Source: CAYOHG01 sp964465125 (GTDB lineage: Bacteria; Planctomycetota; Phycisphaerae; UBA1845; Fen-1342). From it: a DNA stretch of 64,000 nt. How positions within the stretch are numbered: position 1 is the first letter of the stretch; every line of letters starts with the position of its first letter. The stretch lies in NCBI GenBank assembly GCA_964465125.1, contig CAYXIO010000002.1, positions 62,001 through 126,000 on the forward strand. Direction: 5' to 3'. Shown here piece after piece: positions 1 to 8,433 of this stretch. Under the pieces are notes generated by a model. It had not been told where the DNA came from and ran no database searches. It worked only from the letters and a program-made list of their open reading frames with translations. The position numbers and the translations under genes are program-made.

Positions 1-1
1 G

Positions 2-766
2 TGGGCCAAGGAGCTGCTGCGGGCGCTGATCCGCCAGGGCAAGCGGCGGCTGTGGTTCAGCCAGACGACCATCAACATGGGCGACGACGCGGAGGGGCTG
101 GCGCTGGCTTATCGGGCCGGTTGCCGCGGCATGTTGATCGGCTTTGAGACGTTCAATCCGGAAGCGCTGCGCGAGTATCACAAGGGCATCAACCGCAAGA
201 ACGCGGAGCGCTACCAGGAGCTGGTCGACGGGTTCCACAAGGCGGGCATCGCGGTCTTTGGCGGGTTCATCATCGGGTCGGACCACGACACCCCGGAGAC
301 GGTGTCGGAGACGGCTCTGCGAGCCGTCAAGCTGGGCGTGGACATCATCCAGGTCACGAACCTCACGCCGCTGCCTGGAACCAGGATGTTCGAGCGCTAT
401 CGCGAGGAGGGGCGGCTGCTGGCGACGCAGTATCCGGAGGACTGGGAGCGCTACACGTTCACTGAGACGGTGTATCAGCCGCGGAACATGAGCGCCCGCG
501 AACTGGATGAAGCCATCTACGAGCTGCGTTTCGCCGCCGCGCGATCGAGCTGGGTGACGAAGCGCGCCTTGCGTACACTGCTGCGAACGCGCTCGCTGAC
601 CACGGCGTTGTTCGTGCTGGGCATGAACCAGGGCTGGAAGCGCATGGCCCGGATTCAGGCGCCGCGCGATGCGACGCGATTCGGCTTCACTCCGGCCAGC
701 CAGGCGCCCCGGTTCCGCAAGGTGCTCGACTCGTTCCGCATTCACCTCGCGGCAGGCACAACGTAG
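2..766 (+). CDS. Radical SAM protein (B12-binding type), C-terminal part
   Basis: The reading frame is open to the left edge, so the N-terminus is outside the window; 254 codons remain. The visible part looks like the second half of a radical SAM TIM barrel of the cobalamin-binding group (BchE/HpnJ/methyltransferase-like): a segment reading GCRGMLIGFET, then a helix with HKGINRKN, a GGFIIGSDHDT turn and the strand VTNLTPLPGTRMF. Such enzymes bind a 4Fe-4S cluster through a CxxxCxxC motif and cleave S-adenosylmethionine; that motif would lie upstream and cannot be checked. The basic, hydrophobic tail (about residues 175-254) is typical of this group. The substrate cannot be predicted. The rhodanese gene follows 27 bp downstream and may be cotranscribed. 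Confidence 0.82.
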   Translation, partial: WAKELLRALIRQGKRRLWFSQTTINMGDDAEGLALAYRAGCRGMLIGFETFNPEALREYHKGINRKNAERYQELVDGFHKAGIAVFGGFIIGSDHDTPETVSETALRAVKLGVDIIQVTNLTPLPGTRMFERYREEGRLLATQYPEDWERYTFTETVYQPRNMSARELDEAIYELRFAAARSSWVTKRALRTLLRTRSLTTALFVLGMNQGWKRMARIQAPRDATRFGFTPASQAPRFRKVLDSFRIHLAAGTT

Positions 767-793
767 CGCCAACGCGCGAAGTGGGGGGTAGGT

Positions 794-1120
794 ATGCACG
801 TCGAGGAAATCGACCCGCTGTACGTGCGCCAGCGACTTGCGCAGAAACCCGACGGTTTCGTGCTGCTGGATTGTCGCGACGCGTCGGAGCTTCAGACGGC
901 CGAGATCTCGGGCGCGATGCACATCCCCATGAGCGAGATTCAGCAGCGCTGCGGCGAACTGAACCGCGCTGCGGAAATCGTCGTCTTCTGCCACAAGGGC
1001 GTGCGCAGCTACAACGTCGCCTCGTATCTCAAGCACCTGGGCTTCGCGAACGTGCGAAGCATGCGCGGCGGAATTCAGGCCTGGGCCCGCGAGGTCGATC
1101 CGAACGTCCAAAAGGGCTGA
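794..1120 (+). CDS. Single-domain rhodanese-like sulfurtransferase
   Basis: A 108-residue protein made of one rhodanese domain. The family moves a sulfane sulfur through a persulfide on the active-site cysteine. Here that is Cys66 in the loop CHKGVRS, preceded by the strand EIVVFC; the DCRD motif at 26-29 and HIPMSE at 43-48 are also typical. The length fits the single-domain GlpE/PspE/MoeB-C-terminal type. The ATG follows a G-rich stretch usable as a ribosome site. No signal peptide is visible, so it should be cytoplasmic. It sits 27 bp behind the radical SAM gene, but no functional link is visible. Confidence 0.9.
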   Translation: MHVEEIDPLYVRQRLAQKPDGFVLLDCRDASELQTAEISGAMHIPMSEIQQRCGELNRAAEIVVFCHKGVRSYNVASYLKHLGFANVRSMRGGIQAWAREVDPNVQKG

Positions 1121-1189
1121 TCGCCGCGGAGCAGACGCGGAGCGCGACACCGCCGGTCGCAGAGTGCCGACGCTACCGAGCGCGGTCCG

Positions 1190-1402
1190 TCAGAACGCGA
1201 CGCCGCCGGTGCTGGTTCCGGCCAGGCTTTCGACGATCGCCGTCAGACCTTGTGTGATGACCGTGTTGAGCCCGGTGCTGATGAGGGATTGCAGAATGCC
1301 GGTGAGCTGCTGATCGCTCAGGCCGCAGCCACCGAGCACCAGCAGCGAGCCGCCGGGAATCAGGAAACGGTTCAGCCGCGCGGCGAGCCAGAAGCGGATC
1401 AT
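1190..1402 (-). CDS. Small putative lipoprotein, unknown function
   Basis: A 70-residue protein with an N-terminal basic-hydrophobic segment ending in LVLGGC, a good lipobox, so Cys26 is probably lipidated. The mature part is about 45 residues, mildly hydrophobic and rich in Leu, Thr, Ser and Gly, with no recognisable domain. In plan it resembles the 60-residue lipoprotein at 60083-60265: signal, lipobox and a short small-residue-rich tail. It lies just upstream of the SH3 protein on the opposite side of a 100-bp gap. It could be a chance ORF, but the lipobox at the right distance argues for a real gene. Confidence 0.55.
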   Translation of the reverse strand: MIRFWLAARLNRFLIPGGSLLVLGGCGLSDQQLTGILQSLISTGLNTVITQGLTAIVESLAGTSTGGVAF

Positions 1403-1501
1403 CTCAACGTCCTCGTTCCAGTGTGAAGATCAAGCCAGCGCGGCCCGCGTCTGACCGCTCAGATTCCACCCGCGGGACCGCCGGCGGCATTCTACGCAGC
1501 C

Positions 1502-2953
1502 TCAAGGAGTCTCGCGAGGGGTCTCGGGCTGCTCGGGGGCCAGTACGGTGTAGTTGTCGACCCGGATGATCGTGGCCGTCGGGCTGGTGATCGTGAACTT
1601 CTGCCCCCGCACGCCGACGTACTTGCCGACCAGGCGGGGAACGCTCAACCCCAGGTTAGGAGGGAATTCCACAATCGCCAGGGCTTTCCGCGAGAACGGG
1701 TCCTGAAGCTCATAGCGCAGCCCCGATTCGCTGGCGGGCACGCGAATGCTGGGACGCAGCACACCCACGGCGTCGAACTCAAACAGCTTCATCTTCGACG
1801 GCGTACCTGTGTAGGGGTCGCTCAATCCGCGGGCGCGGCGCATCTCGGATTGCGTCCGGCGCAAATCCTCAATCCGCTCCAGCGTGTTACGGGCTTCCTC
1901 GGCGACGGCGGGCTCGTCCCGCTGGCCGGCGATCGACTGCAAGGGCGGAAGCAGCGGCTCCCATTGCTGCTCGAGCACGTTACGATCGCCCTCGCTGTGG
2001 ACCGCTTCGAGCGTCTGCCGCAGGCGACGGCCCCACAGCGTGTCGGGTAAATCGGGAATCTTCGGCTCCTCGGCGCGCGCGTCGCCGGAAACCACCGGCT
2101 CCGCGGGCCGCGAAGTCTCGCCTTGAGACGCGGCGACGGGCGGCAGCGTTCCGGTGGAGGGCAGCCCGCTCGAGGCGCCGCGGTCGGCGATCGGCTCTGA
2201 GCTTGCAGGAGCGACGGGAACAAGCCCGATCCTCTCGGTCGCCGAAGAAGGCTCGGCCGCGGTCAGCCGGGCTGCTTCGTCGGGGGCGACGCGCTCGACG
2301 AATTCGTTGGCGATGTAAAAGAACACGCCCTCGGGCGGCACGATCTTATACCACGAGCCCTGCTCGCCGAGGATCTGCACCGTCGTGCCGTCGTCGAGCC
2401 AGGCGTGCGGCGGGCTGGTCAACGGATCGACCTCGACGAGCGTAGAGCCGACGCGGGCGCGCAGCGTTCCTTCGGTGACGCGCACGGCGCCGCGGTTGCC
2501 GTCCGCGCGTGTGACGAACTCGGCCGACACGAGCGAAAAGGTGCCGGGCATGGGGAGAACTCGCAGCCAGCCGCCGGTCTCGCCGACGGCCCGCAAGGTC
2601 TGTCCGCGATTCACCTGCGCAACCGCGATGCTGTTCTGATCGGCGCTGGAGCGGACGTTGACGTTATCGCCGGTGACGCGGACCCAGAACGGTTCCTGCT
2701 CCGTGGTCGTTGTTACGGGCTGCAACGACCCGGTCACGGGCAACTCCGTGATCGTGACAGGGGCGCTGGCCGGCGGCGGCGCGGGCTGCGACGTGACCGG
2801 TTCGAGCCGGCGAATGATTGCGGGCTCGGGCTGGCCTTGCGAGAAAGCGGGCATGGCCGCGGCGAGGCTCAGCAACGCGGTGATCAGGGCCGCTCGAGGC
2901 GAAACGCGACGCGTTCGAACGCCGACGGTGCAACTGGGAAGTAGACTGCACAC
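1502..2953 (-). CDS. Secreted protein with bacterial SH3 domains
   Basis: A 483-residue exported protein. The GTG start at 2953 is chosen because GGAGG lies 7 bases upstream. A signal peptide (hydrophobic ITALLSLAAAMPAFS, about residues 24-38) is followed by a Pro-rich linker. An SH3b domain at about 90-150 has the usual VNVRSSAD motif and a GWLRV segment; a second SH3b-like unit at about 152-218 has LRARVGS and SWYKIVPP. The middle (220-310) is low-complexity Ser/Pro/Glu, then comes a helical stretch and a final beta-rich domain (about 385-470) ending near ITSPTATIIRVDNY. SH3b domains bind cell-wall or other extracellular polymers. No enzymatic motif is seen. It is probably a periplasmic or envelope protein. 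Confidence 0.8.
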   Translation of the reverse strand: MCSLLPSCTVGVRTRRVSPRAALITALLSLAAAMPAFSQGQPEPAIIRRLEPVTSQPAPPPASAPVTITELPVTGSLQPVTTTTEQEPFWVRVTGDNVNVRSSADQNSIAVAQVNRGQTLRAVGETGGWLRVLPMPGTFSLVSAEFVTRADGNRGAVRVTEGTLRARVGSTLVEVDPLTSPPHAWLDDGTTVQILGEQGSWYKIVPPEGVFFYIANEFVERVAPDEAARLTAAEPSSATERIGLVPVAPASSEPIADRGASSGLPSTGTLPPVAASQGETSRPAEPVVSGDARAEEPKIPDLPDTLWGRRLRQTLEAVHSEGDRNVLEQQWEPLLPPLQSIAGQRDEPAVAEEARNTLERIEDLRRTQSEMRRARGLSDPYTGTPSKMKLFEFDAVGVLRPSIRVPASESGLRYELQDPFSRKALAIVEFPPNLGLSVPRLVGKYVGVRGQKFTITSPTATIIRVDNYTVLAPEQPETPRETP

Positions 2954-3160
2954 GCCACGACCTCCTATGGGCGCATCGCGAACCGCCGGTCAGGTGCTCG
3001 ACCGGGTTCGCACGGGGCGGCACCCGAATACCCTCCAGGCGTCAAGCCCGTTTCCGGGGCGATCCCTTCCGCCCCCAGTCTGTGGCCAGCTTACGCTCCG
3101 CAACGGACCTGTCAAATCGGACATGTGCTGGAAGCCGCTTCCATCCCCGCCTGCGACTTC

Positions 3161-3190
3161 GTGACAGGGGGAAGCCGACCTCGTTATAGT
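3161..3190 (+). promoter_or_regulatory. Sigma-70-like promoter for the ATP-grasp gene
   Basis: GTGACA (3161-3166), an 18-base spacer and TATAGT (3185-3190). The ATG at 3199 is only 8 bases behind the -10 box, so the transcript should begin at or within a few bases of the start codon, giving a leaderless mRNA. No Shine-Dalgarno sequence is present, in agreement. Confidence 0.5.
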
Positions 3191-3198
3191 TGATCTTC

Positions 3199-4272
3199 AT
3201 GAACTCCACCGGGCCCGAGCCGCCGCGCCTGTGCATCCTGTTCACCTGCGTGGGACGCCGCGTGGAGCTGCTTCAGGCGTTCCGAGCGGCTGCGGCCGGG
3301 ATGGGGGTGCAGCTTCGCATCGTGGCGACCGAAAACTCGCCGACCGCTCCGGCGTTGCCGTGCGCGGATCAGGCCGTGCTGGTGCCCCCGATCGCCAACG
3401 ATCGCTACCTCGAAGCGCTCCTGGACGTGGTGCGGGAGCACGGCGTAAACGGCCTGATTCCCACCATCGACACCGATTTGCTGGCGATCAGCGCGCGGCG
3501 GAGCGACTTCGAGGCCGCCGGCTGCATCCCGCTGATCGCTGACCAGAATGTGGTCTCGACCTGCCGCGACAAAATGCGGACGTACGAGTTCCTGCGCTCG
3601 CACGGCATCGACACGCCGACCACCTACACCGCCGAGCAGGTGCTGGGGCTTTCGGAGCACCGCTTCCCGTACTTCCTCAAGCCGCGCTACGGCAGTTCGA
3701 GCCACTCGGTCTCAAAGATCGAGGATGAAGCTGACCTCGACTACCACCTTCAGACGGCACCCGACCCGATCGTGCAGGAATTTGTCGAAGGTGACGAGTA
3801 CACGCTGGACGTCTACGTCGGTTTGACGGGGCAGGCCCGCTGCGTCGTGCCGCGCCGGCGGATCGCCGTGCGGGCCGGTGAAGTGAGCAAGGGGGTGGTC
3901 GAGAAGGACCGCGCCATCATGGACGCCGGTCGGCGCGTGGTCGAAGCGCTCGGTACGTCGGCGCGCGGGCTGGTCACCCTTCAGTGCATCCGTACGCGCG
4001 ACGGGCGCATCCGGTTCCTCGAGGTCAATCCGCGGTTTGGCGGCGGCGCGCCGTTGGGAATCGCCGCCGGCGCCGATTATCCAGGCTGGCTGATTCAGGA
4101 ACTGCTCGGCCGTCAGCCCGAGATTTCGTTCGACGGCTTCGAGCACGGGCTTGGCATGCTCCGCTACGACTGGTCGGCGTTCGTTCCCTACGGCGACGAC
4201 TTGCGTCCGCGGCTGGCTCCGCCGCGCACGCCGTACCCGCCGTTCGAGCCGGGGCGAAGCGGCGCGGAGTAG
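3199..4272 (+). CDS. ATP-grasp domain protein (CarB-like ligase fold)
   Basis: A 357-residue ATP-grasp enzyme, a superfamily that joins a carboxylate to an amine or thiol through an acyl-phosphate. An N-terminal Rossmann-like part has LFTCVGRRVELLQAF and IPTIDTDLLAI. The ATP-grasp core has KPRYGSSSHSV, VQEFVEGDEYTLDVYV for nucleotide binding and FLEVNPRFGGGAPL, whose Glu and Asn bind Mg. It resembles the carbamoyl-phosphate-synthase-like subgroup (PylC/PurK relatives) found in sugar or secondary-metabolite loci; the substrate is unknown. ATG 3199 is preferred to an in-frame TTG at 3190 because of the promoter position. The stop codon TAG lies inside a copy of the GAGTAGCGAA repeat. Confidence 0.85.
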   Translation: MNSTGPEPPRLCILFTCVGRRVELLQAFRAAAAGMGVQLRIVATENSPTAPALPCADQAVLVPPIANDRYLEALLDVVREHGVNGLIPTIDTDLLAISARRSDFEAAGCIPLIADQNVVSTCRDKMRTYEFLRSHGIDTPTTYTAEQVLGLSEHRFPYFLKPRYGSSSHSVSKIEDEADLDYHLQTAPDPIVQEFVEGDEYTLDVYVGLTGQARCVVPRRRIAVRAGEVSKGVVEKDRAIMDAGRRVVEALGTSARGLVTLQCIRTRDGRIRFLEVNPRFGGGAPLGIAAGADYPGWLIQELLGRQPEISFDGFEHGLGMLRYDWSAFVPYGDDLRPRLAPPRTPYPPFEPGRSGAE

Positions 4273-4298
4273 CGAAGCGCGGATTGCGAATAGCGAGG
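4266..4298 (+). repeat. Stop-codon-associated GAGTAGCGAA repeat, copy 1
   Basis: The sequence begins GGAGTAGCGAAGCGCGG and ends ATTGCGAATAGCGAGG. The TAG of the ATP-grasp gene (4270-4272) is part of the repeat. Its last 15 bases reappear, inverted, at 16912-16926. Related units lie at 5207-5232, 5286-5311 and 16912-16937, all just behind a stop codon and in the same orientation relative to the upstream gene. Confidence 0.6.
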
Positions 4299-4422
4299 GA
4301 AGAGCAGACGCGCACAAGCGCCGTAGCGCCGTTGGTCTATGGAGGCCGAAGCACTCGAATTCACATCGGCTACGGACCGTCGGCGCTGCGGGATCCGCGT
4401 TTGCGCCTGGGTGGAACCTGCG

Positions 4423-5208
4423 ATGTCCTTGCCTAATCTGCAATCGCTGCTCGACTTCGCCGTCGAATCCGCGCAGCTCGCCGGCGCGTTCACGCTCGGC
4501 TACTTCAACGCCGATCCGCCGGTTGAGATGAAACCGGACAATACACCGGTGACGGCGGCGGATCGCGGCGCCGAGCAGCGCCTGCGGGCGCGGATCGAAC
4601 GCGCCTTTCCGACGCACGGCATCCTCGGCGAGGAGTTCGGCGAGAAGGCCGGCGGCGAGCCGGCGCGCTGGATTCTCGACCCGATCGACGGCACGTTCAG
4701 CTTCATCAGCGGCGTGCCGCTGTACGCGGTGCTGATCGGCTTCGAATGGCGCGGCGAGGTGCTGGCGGGCGTGATCCACTTGCCCGCGCTGAGCGAGACG
4801 ATCTACGCGGCCCGCGGGCTGGGGTGCCGCTGGAACGGCCGGAGCGCGCGCGTCTCGACCGTTCGAGAGCTTTCGGAGGCGCGGCTGATGTATGGCGGCG
4901 CCAAGTGGATGCACGAGAGCGGGCAGGGGGCGGGCTTTGAGCGGCTGTTGAGGGCCTGCCGCAAGGACCGCGGCTGGTGCGATTCCTACGCGTACGCGCT
5001 GGTGGCGACAGGCCGGGCCGAGGTCGCGATCGACCCGCGCATGAGCATCTGGGATTCCGCCGCGCTGCTGCCGTGCGTGCTTGAAGCCGGCGGGCGCTTC
5101 AGCGACTGGAGCGGCGCGGTGACGCACGCGTCGATGACAGCCATCGCGACCAACGGGCATGTTCATGACGCCGCGCTGCGCGCGCTGCAAGGCGAGATTG
5201 AATCGTGA
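4423..5208 (+). CDS. Inositol-monophosphatase-family phosphatase (HisN-like)
   Basis: A 261-residue Mg-dependent, Li-sensitive-fold phosphatase. Metal-site motifs are all present: GILGEEFG (about 66-73), ILDPIDGTFSF (about 84-94) and IWDSAALLP near residue 215. Enzymes with this exact set include the HisN-type histidinol-phosphatase, inositol-1-phosphatase and bisphosphate nucleotidases; the length and the DPIDGTFSF variant fit HisN-type proteins best, but substrate cannot be fixed from sequence. ATG 4423 starts the domain correctly; the in-frame upstream extension from 4339 lacks conserved features. It probably forms its own unit or is cotranscribed with the ATP-grasp gene 150 bp upstream. 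Its TGA overlaps the left arm of a perfect 26-bp inverted repeat. Confidence 0.87.
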   Translation: MSLPNLQSLLDFAVESAQLAGAFTLGYFNADPPVEMKPDNTPVTAADRGAEQRLRARIERAFPTHGILGEEFGEKAGGEPARWILDPIDGTFSFISGVPLYAVLIGFEWRGEVLAGVIHLPALSETIYAARGLGCRWNGRSARVSTVRELSEARLMYGGAKWMHESGQGAGFERLLRACRKDRGWCDSYAYALVATGRAEVAIDPRMSIWDSAALLPCVLEAGGRFSDWSGAVTHASMTAIATNGHVHDAALRALQGEIES

Positions 5209-5311
5209 GTAGCGAATATCGAGTAGCGAGTTGGGAACAGCCCGCTGCGCCATAGAACAACGCCAGCCGAAGGGCGCGGCTCTGAAACTCGCTACTCGAT
5301 ATTCGCTACTC
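5207..5311. repeat. Perfect 26-bp inverted repeat, 53-base loop
   Basis: The left arm 5207-5232 (starting GAGTAGCGAATATC) and right arm 5286-5311 (ending GATATTCGCTACTC) are exact reverse complements over 26 bases. The element lies between two convergent genes: the left arm starts inside the TGA of the phosphatase gene and the right arm ends 23 bp short of the lipoprotein stop. Each arm holds two copies of GAGTAGCGA. It could act as a two-way terminator or be a small miniature element. No T-tract follows. Confidence 0.8.
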
Positions 5312-5334
5312 GCTACTAGCCCTTCTTCATTCCG

Positions 5335-5967
5335 TCACTTTTCGCCGCCTTCGTCTTCATACGTTACATGCAGCACGCCGTCCGCGACGTTGACACTGCC
5401 CGCGCCGCCGCCCGGGACGCGCGCAATCAGACTTTCGAGCGTCTCGCTGGGAATGCCCGGATCAGCGTCGGGCGCGCGGGCTTGAATCAGCCGCAGAATG
5501 CCCGCGGCCACCCACTCGTGGGCTTGCCGCGCGTGCTGATCGGCGCGGGCATTGGCGATGTCCTGGAAGATCGCCCGTAGCGCGTCGGTGGGCTCGTTCG
5601 CGGGCAAGCCGCTGCGCGCCAGGTCAATCTCGCCGATGAGCGTGTAGCGCCGCTGACCCCAGACGCCGTAGTTTCGCTGGGCGCGTTGAGCGTGAAACTT
5701 GGCCGTTACCCGCCGATCGGTGCCCAGCAGGACGAGCAGGGCGTCGGCGTTGCCGCCACTGCGCTCGCGCAGGTCGCACAGTCCGATGGGTGTGCGCCGC
5801 GACGTGTCGGAGGGCAAGCGCCGGTCGTATTCCGACGGGCCCTGGCCCAGCGAAACCTGCTTGTAGGACCAGCTCGCGCAGCCCGTGCACAGCAGCAGCC
5901 CAAACGGGACCAGGCACGCAAGACTTGCGTGCGGGCGGAGAAGATCGCGACGGCGGCGTTCGAGCAT
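5335..5967 (-). CDS. Putative lipoprotein of unknown function
   Basis: A 210-residue protein. The ATG at 5967 has GAGG 8 bases upstream; a GTG at 5976 in frame is the alternative. The N-terminus is basic (RRRRD), then hydrophobic, ending in LLLCTGC, a lipobox. The mature protein has mixed alpha/beta character with a segment RRYTLIGEIDLARSG and a C-terminal helix-turn with no catalytic signature. I do not recognise a family. It is probably anchored in the outer or inner membrane. It converges with the phosphatase gene across the 26-bp inverted repeat. Confidence 0.75.
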   Translation of the reverse strand: MLERRRRDLLRPHASLACLVPFGLLLCTGCASWSYKQVSLGQGPSEYDRRLPSDTSRRTPIGLCDLRERSGGNADALLVLLGTDRRVTAKFHAQRAQRNYGVWGQRRYTLIGEIDLARSGLPANEPTDALRAIFQDIANARADQHARQAHEWVAAGILRLIQARAPDADPGIPSETLESLIARVPGGGAGSVNVADGVLHVTYEDEGGEK

Positions 5968-6085
5968 CGGTGACACCTCATCTCAAGCGAGCGGTTGTAT
6001 ACGTGGGGCGGGCAGGTGCGGCAAGTCACGAGCGGATAGCGCCCGCTCACAGCCTCCGACGGGCAGCCCGTCGACGCAGCGCGGC

Positions 6086-7135
6086 TCATGTCGTGGAACT
6101 CGCCGGACGGATCGCCCGAAAACGCACGAGCTCGATCCGCGGCGTGAGGAAATTCGAGCCCGCCGGCTCGGTGCGGCACAGGTCGGTGCTGAGGTACTTC
6201 TTGTTGCAGTCGGGAAGGACGGTCACGATTGTCGCTTCGGGGCCGTAGCGCTCAGCCAGTTGCACCGCGCCGAGGAAATTCGCGCCGGACGAGATTCCGA
6301 CCGAGAGGCCGAGCTGCGCACTGAGCGTCTGCGCCACGAGGATTGCGTCGCCGTCCCAGACGTCGACGACGTCGTCCATCTCGCGCAGGTTGACGATGGA
6401 CGGAATGAACTCGTCGGAAATTCCCTGAATGCGATGGGCGCCGACCTTGCACCCGGTTCGCATGGTGGGGGAATTCGCCGGTTCAAGCGGATGGATATGC
6501 GCGCTGCGGCCGTTGCGGCGCAGGAAGCGCCCGACGCCCATGACCGTGCCGCCGGTGCCGACGCCCGCGACGAACGCGTCGGCTTCGAGGCCGATCGAGG
6601 CCAGTTGCTGCTCGATCTCCGGGCCGGTCTGTTCGTAGTGCGCGTCCACGTTAACGCTGTTGTCGAACTGCCGCGGGAGAAACACGTCGTCGCGCTCGCG
6701 GGCGTATTCCTCGGTCATGCGAATGCTGCCGACGAAGCCGCCCTGGTCGGCGGAGACCGGGATGATCTCGGCCCCCAGGCTCTGAATCAGCCGCACGCGC
6801 TCCTGGCTCATCCAGTTGGGCATGTAAATGCGCACGCGGTGGCCCAGCGCTCGGCCGATCGCGGCGAAGGAGATGCCGGTGTTGCCGCTCGACGCCTCGA
6901 CGATCACGTCCGTGGGCCTGAGCTGCCCGCCGTCGATCGCCTTGCGAAGGATGTGCAGCGCCATGCGGTCCTTGACGCTGCCGGTCATGTTCACCTGCTC
7001 GTACTTGGCGAAGACGCGGCGCGGCTTGCCCTCCAGCCGGTACTGGATTTCGAGCAGGGGCGTGTTGCCGATCAGCGCGGCGACGTCGTCGATGCGTGCG
7101 ACGCGATGCGTCGAACAAGCGGGTTCGGTCAGCAT
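6086..7135 (-). CDS. cysK: Cysteine synthase / cystathionine beta-synthase family enzyme
   Basis: A 349-residue fold-type II PLP enzyme. The PLP lysine is in NMTGSVKDRMA (about residue 52), the substrate loop is EASSGNTGIS (about 79-88), the phosphate-binding loop is GVGTGGTVMGVG and the PLP ring-nitrogen serine lies in VGISSGANFLGA. These fit O-acetylserine sulfhydrylase or a CBS core lacking regulatory CBS domains. The family replaces the beta-substituent of serine or O-acetylserine with a thiol. ATG 7135 is preferred to a TTG at 7168 because a GAGG precedes it and the domain starts there. It lies 35 bp downstream of the ACMSD gene on the same strand. The symbol is by homology only. Confidence 0.85.
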   Translation of the reverse strand: MLTEPACSTHRVARIDDVAALIGNTPLLEIQYRLEGKPRRVFAKYEQVNMTGSVKDRMALHILRKAIDGGQLRPTDVIVEASSGNTGISFAAIGRALGHRVRIYMPNWMSQERVRLIQSLGAEIIPVSADQGGFVGSIRMTEEYARERDDVFLPRQFDNSVNVDAHYEQTGPEIEQQLASIGLEADAFVAGVGTGGTVMGVGRFLRRNGRSAHIHPLEPANSPTMRTGCKVGAHRIQGISDEFIPSIVNLREMDDVVDVWDGDAILVAQTLSAQLGLSVGISSGANFLGAVQLAERYGPEATIVTVLPDCNKKYLSTDLCRTEPAGSNFLTPRIELVRFRAIRPASSTT

Positions 7136-7170
7136 GAAAGCGGCCACCTCGAATGTGAATGATGCCAAGT

Positions 7171-8211
7171 CTAGCGGGTGGGCGACGACAAGCCCAGGAA
7201 TTCCTCACTGTTCGAGCGCAGAAGCGTGTGGCGAGCCGACGCATCGAGATCGGGCATCGACTCAATCAACTCGCCGGGCCGATGCTCGCCCAGCGGGAAA
7301 GGATAGTCCGATCCCAGGCAAATCCGCGACAGCCCCACCAGCCGGATCAGCAGACGCAGCACGTGGGCGTCGTGAACCAGCGAATCGACCCAGAAGCGCG
7401 CCGGCGAGTCGCCGTGACGAAGGTAGGCTGCCGGCGGCGTGGAATTGTCCACCGCACACAAGTCAGGCCGGACGGCGAAGCCATGCGACACCCGCCCGAA
7501 GAGGCTGCTGAACGATCCGCCGCCGTGGGCGAAGCACACCCGCAGCCGCGGCCAGCGCTCGAAGCCGCCGCCCATCATCCAGCAGCAGATCGCCAGGGCC
7601 GTTTCCGTGGGCATGCCGACCAGCCAGGGCAGCCAGTATTTCGGCATGCGCTCCTTCGCGAGCATGTCCCACGGGTGAACGAACAGCGCTGCACCGAGCG
7701 ACTGGGCGGCATCAAAGATCGGCCGCAGGGCCGGATCGTCGAGATTGCGGCCGTTGACGTGCGTGCCGATCTGCACTCCGGGAAAGCCCAGCCCGCCCCG
7801 GCCTTGCGGCGCGACGCAGCGCTCCAGCTCGCGAACGGCGTGGTCCGCGGACTGCATCGGGATCGTGCCGAGCCCGACGAAGCGCGCCGGATGCTCGGCG
7901 ACCGCGCCCGCGATGTGATCATTGAGCCGCATGGACAGGTCAAGCGCGTGCTCGGGCTTGGACCAGTACGAGAACATGACCGGCAGCGTGCTGAGAACCT
8001 GCACGCCGACGTTGTCGCGGTCGCAATCTTCCAACCGCCGGGCCGCGTCCCAGCAGCGGTGGTCGATGACGCGGAATTCGCGGTCGCCGATCAGCATTCG
8101 CGCTTGGCAGGGCTGATGGTGCTCGAGGCGCACCCAGCCGGGGCCGCCGTAGCGCTGCTCCAGGTCGGGCCACGACTCAGGCAGGATGTGCGTGTGAAGG
8201 TCGACTTTCAT
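7171..8211 (-). CDS. Aminocarboxymuconate-semialdehyde decarboxylase (ACMSD) family
   Basis: A 346-residue amidohydrolase-fold decarboxylase that aligns closely with animal and bacterial ACMSD over its full length. Visible marks are the zinc-binding DLHTHILPESWPDL (His6, His8), LSTLPVMFSYWSKPEHALDL, GVQIGTHVNGRNLDDP, LFVHPWDM, AKYWLPWLVGMPTETA, CFAHGGGSF and GSDYPFPLGEHRPGELIESM. ACMSD removes CO2 from 2-amino-3-carboxymuconate semialdehyde in the kynurenine branch of tryptophan or nitrobenzoate breakdown. No other gene of that route lies in the window, so its role here is uncertain. The start ATG gives the expected N-terminus. Confidence 0.88.
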   Translation of the reverse strand: MKVDLHTHILPESWPDLEQRYGGPGWVRLEHHQPCQARMLIGDREFRVIDHRCWDAARRLEDCDRDNVGVQVLSTLPVMFSYWSKPEHALDLSMRLNDHIAGAVAEHPARFVGLGTIPMQSADHAVRELERCVAPQGRGGLGFPGVQIGTHVNGRNLDDPALRPIFDAAQSLGAALFVHPWDMLAKERMPKYWLPWLVGMPTETALAICCWMMGGGFERWPRLRVCFAHGGGSFSSLFGRVSHGFAVRPDLCAVDNSTPPAAYLRHGDSPARFWVDSLVHDAHVLRLLIRLVGLSRICLGSDYPFPLGEHRPGELIESMPDLDASARHTLLRSNSEEFLGLSSPTR

Positions 8212-8433
8212 CCCGCGTGCCTCGTGCGCGCCGCGCGTGCAGCGCGGCCCGCCGTCGTGCCGCGCGACGTGGAAAGTCTATCTGCGAGCGGGCGTGCTGT
8301 GAAACGCGGGGCGGGTGCGGGATGTCGGGCTGCGCGATGCGGTGGTATCTTCTGACGACGGGATTGCGAATCGCTGTCAGCGGCGGGAGGCGCGGCGCCG
8401 CCGGCATCCGCCGACCCCGGGGATTTCGCTCGA

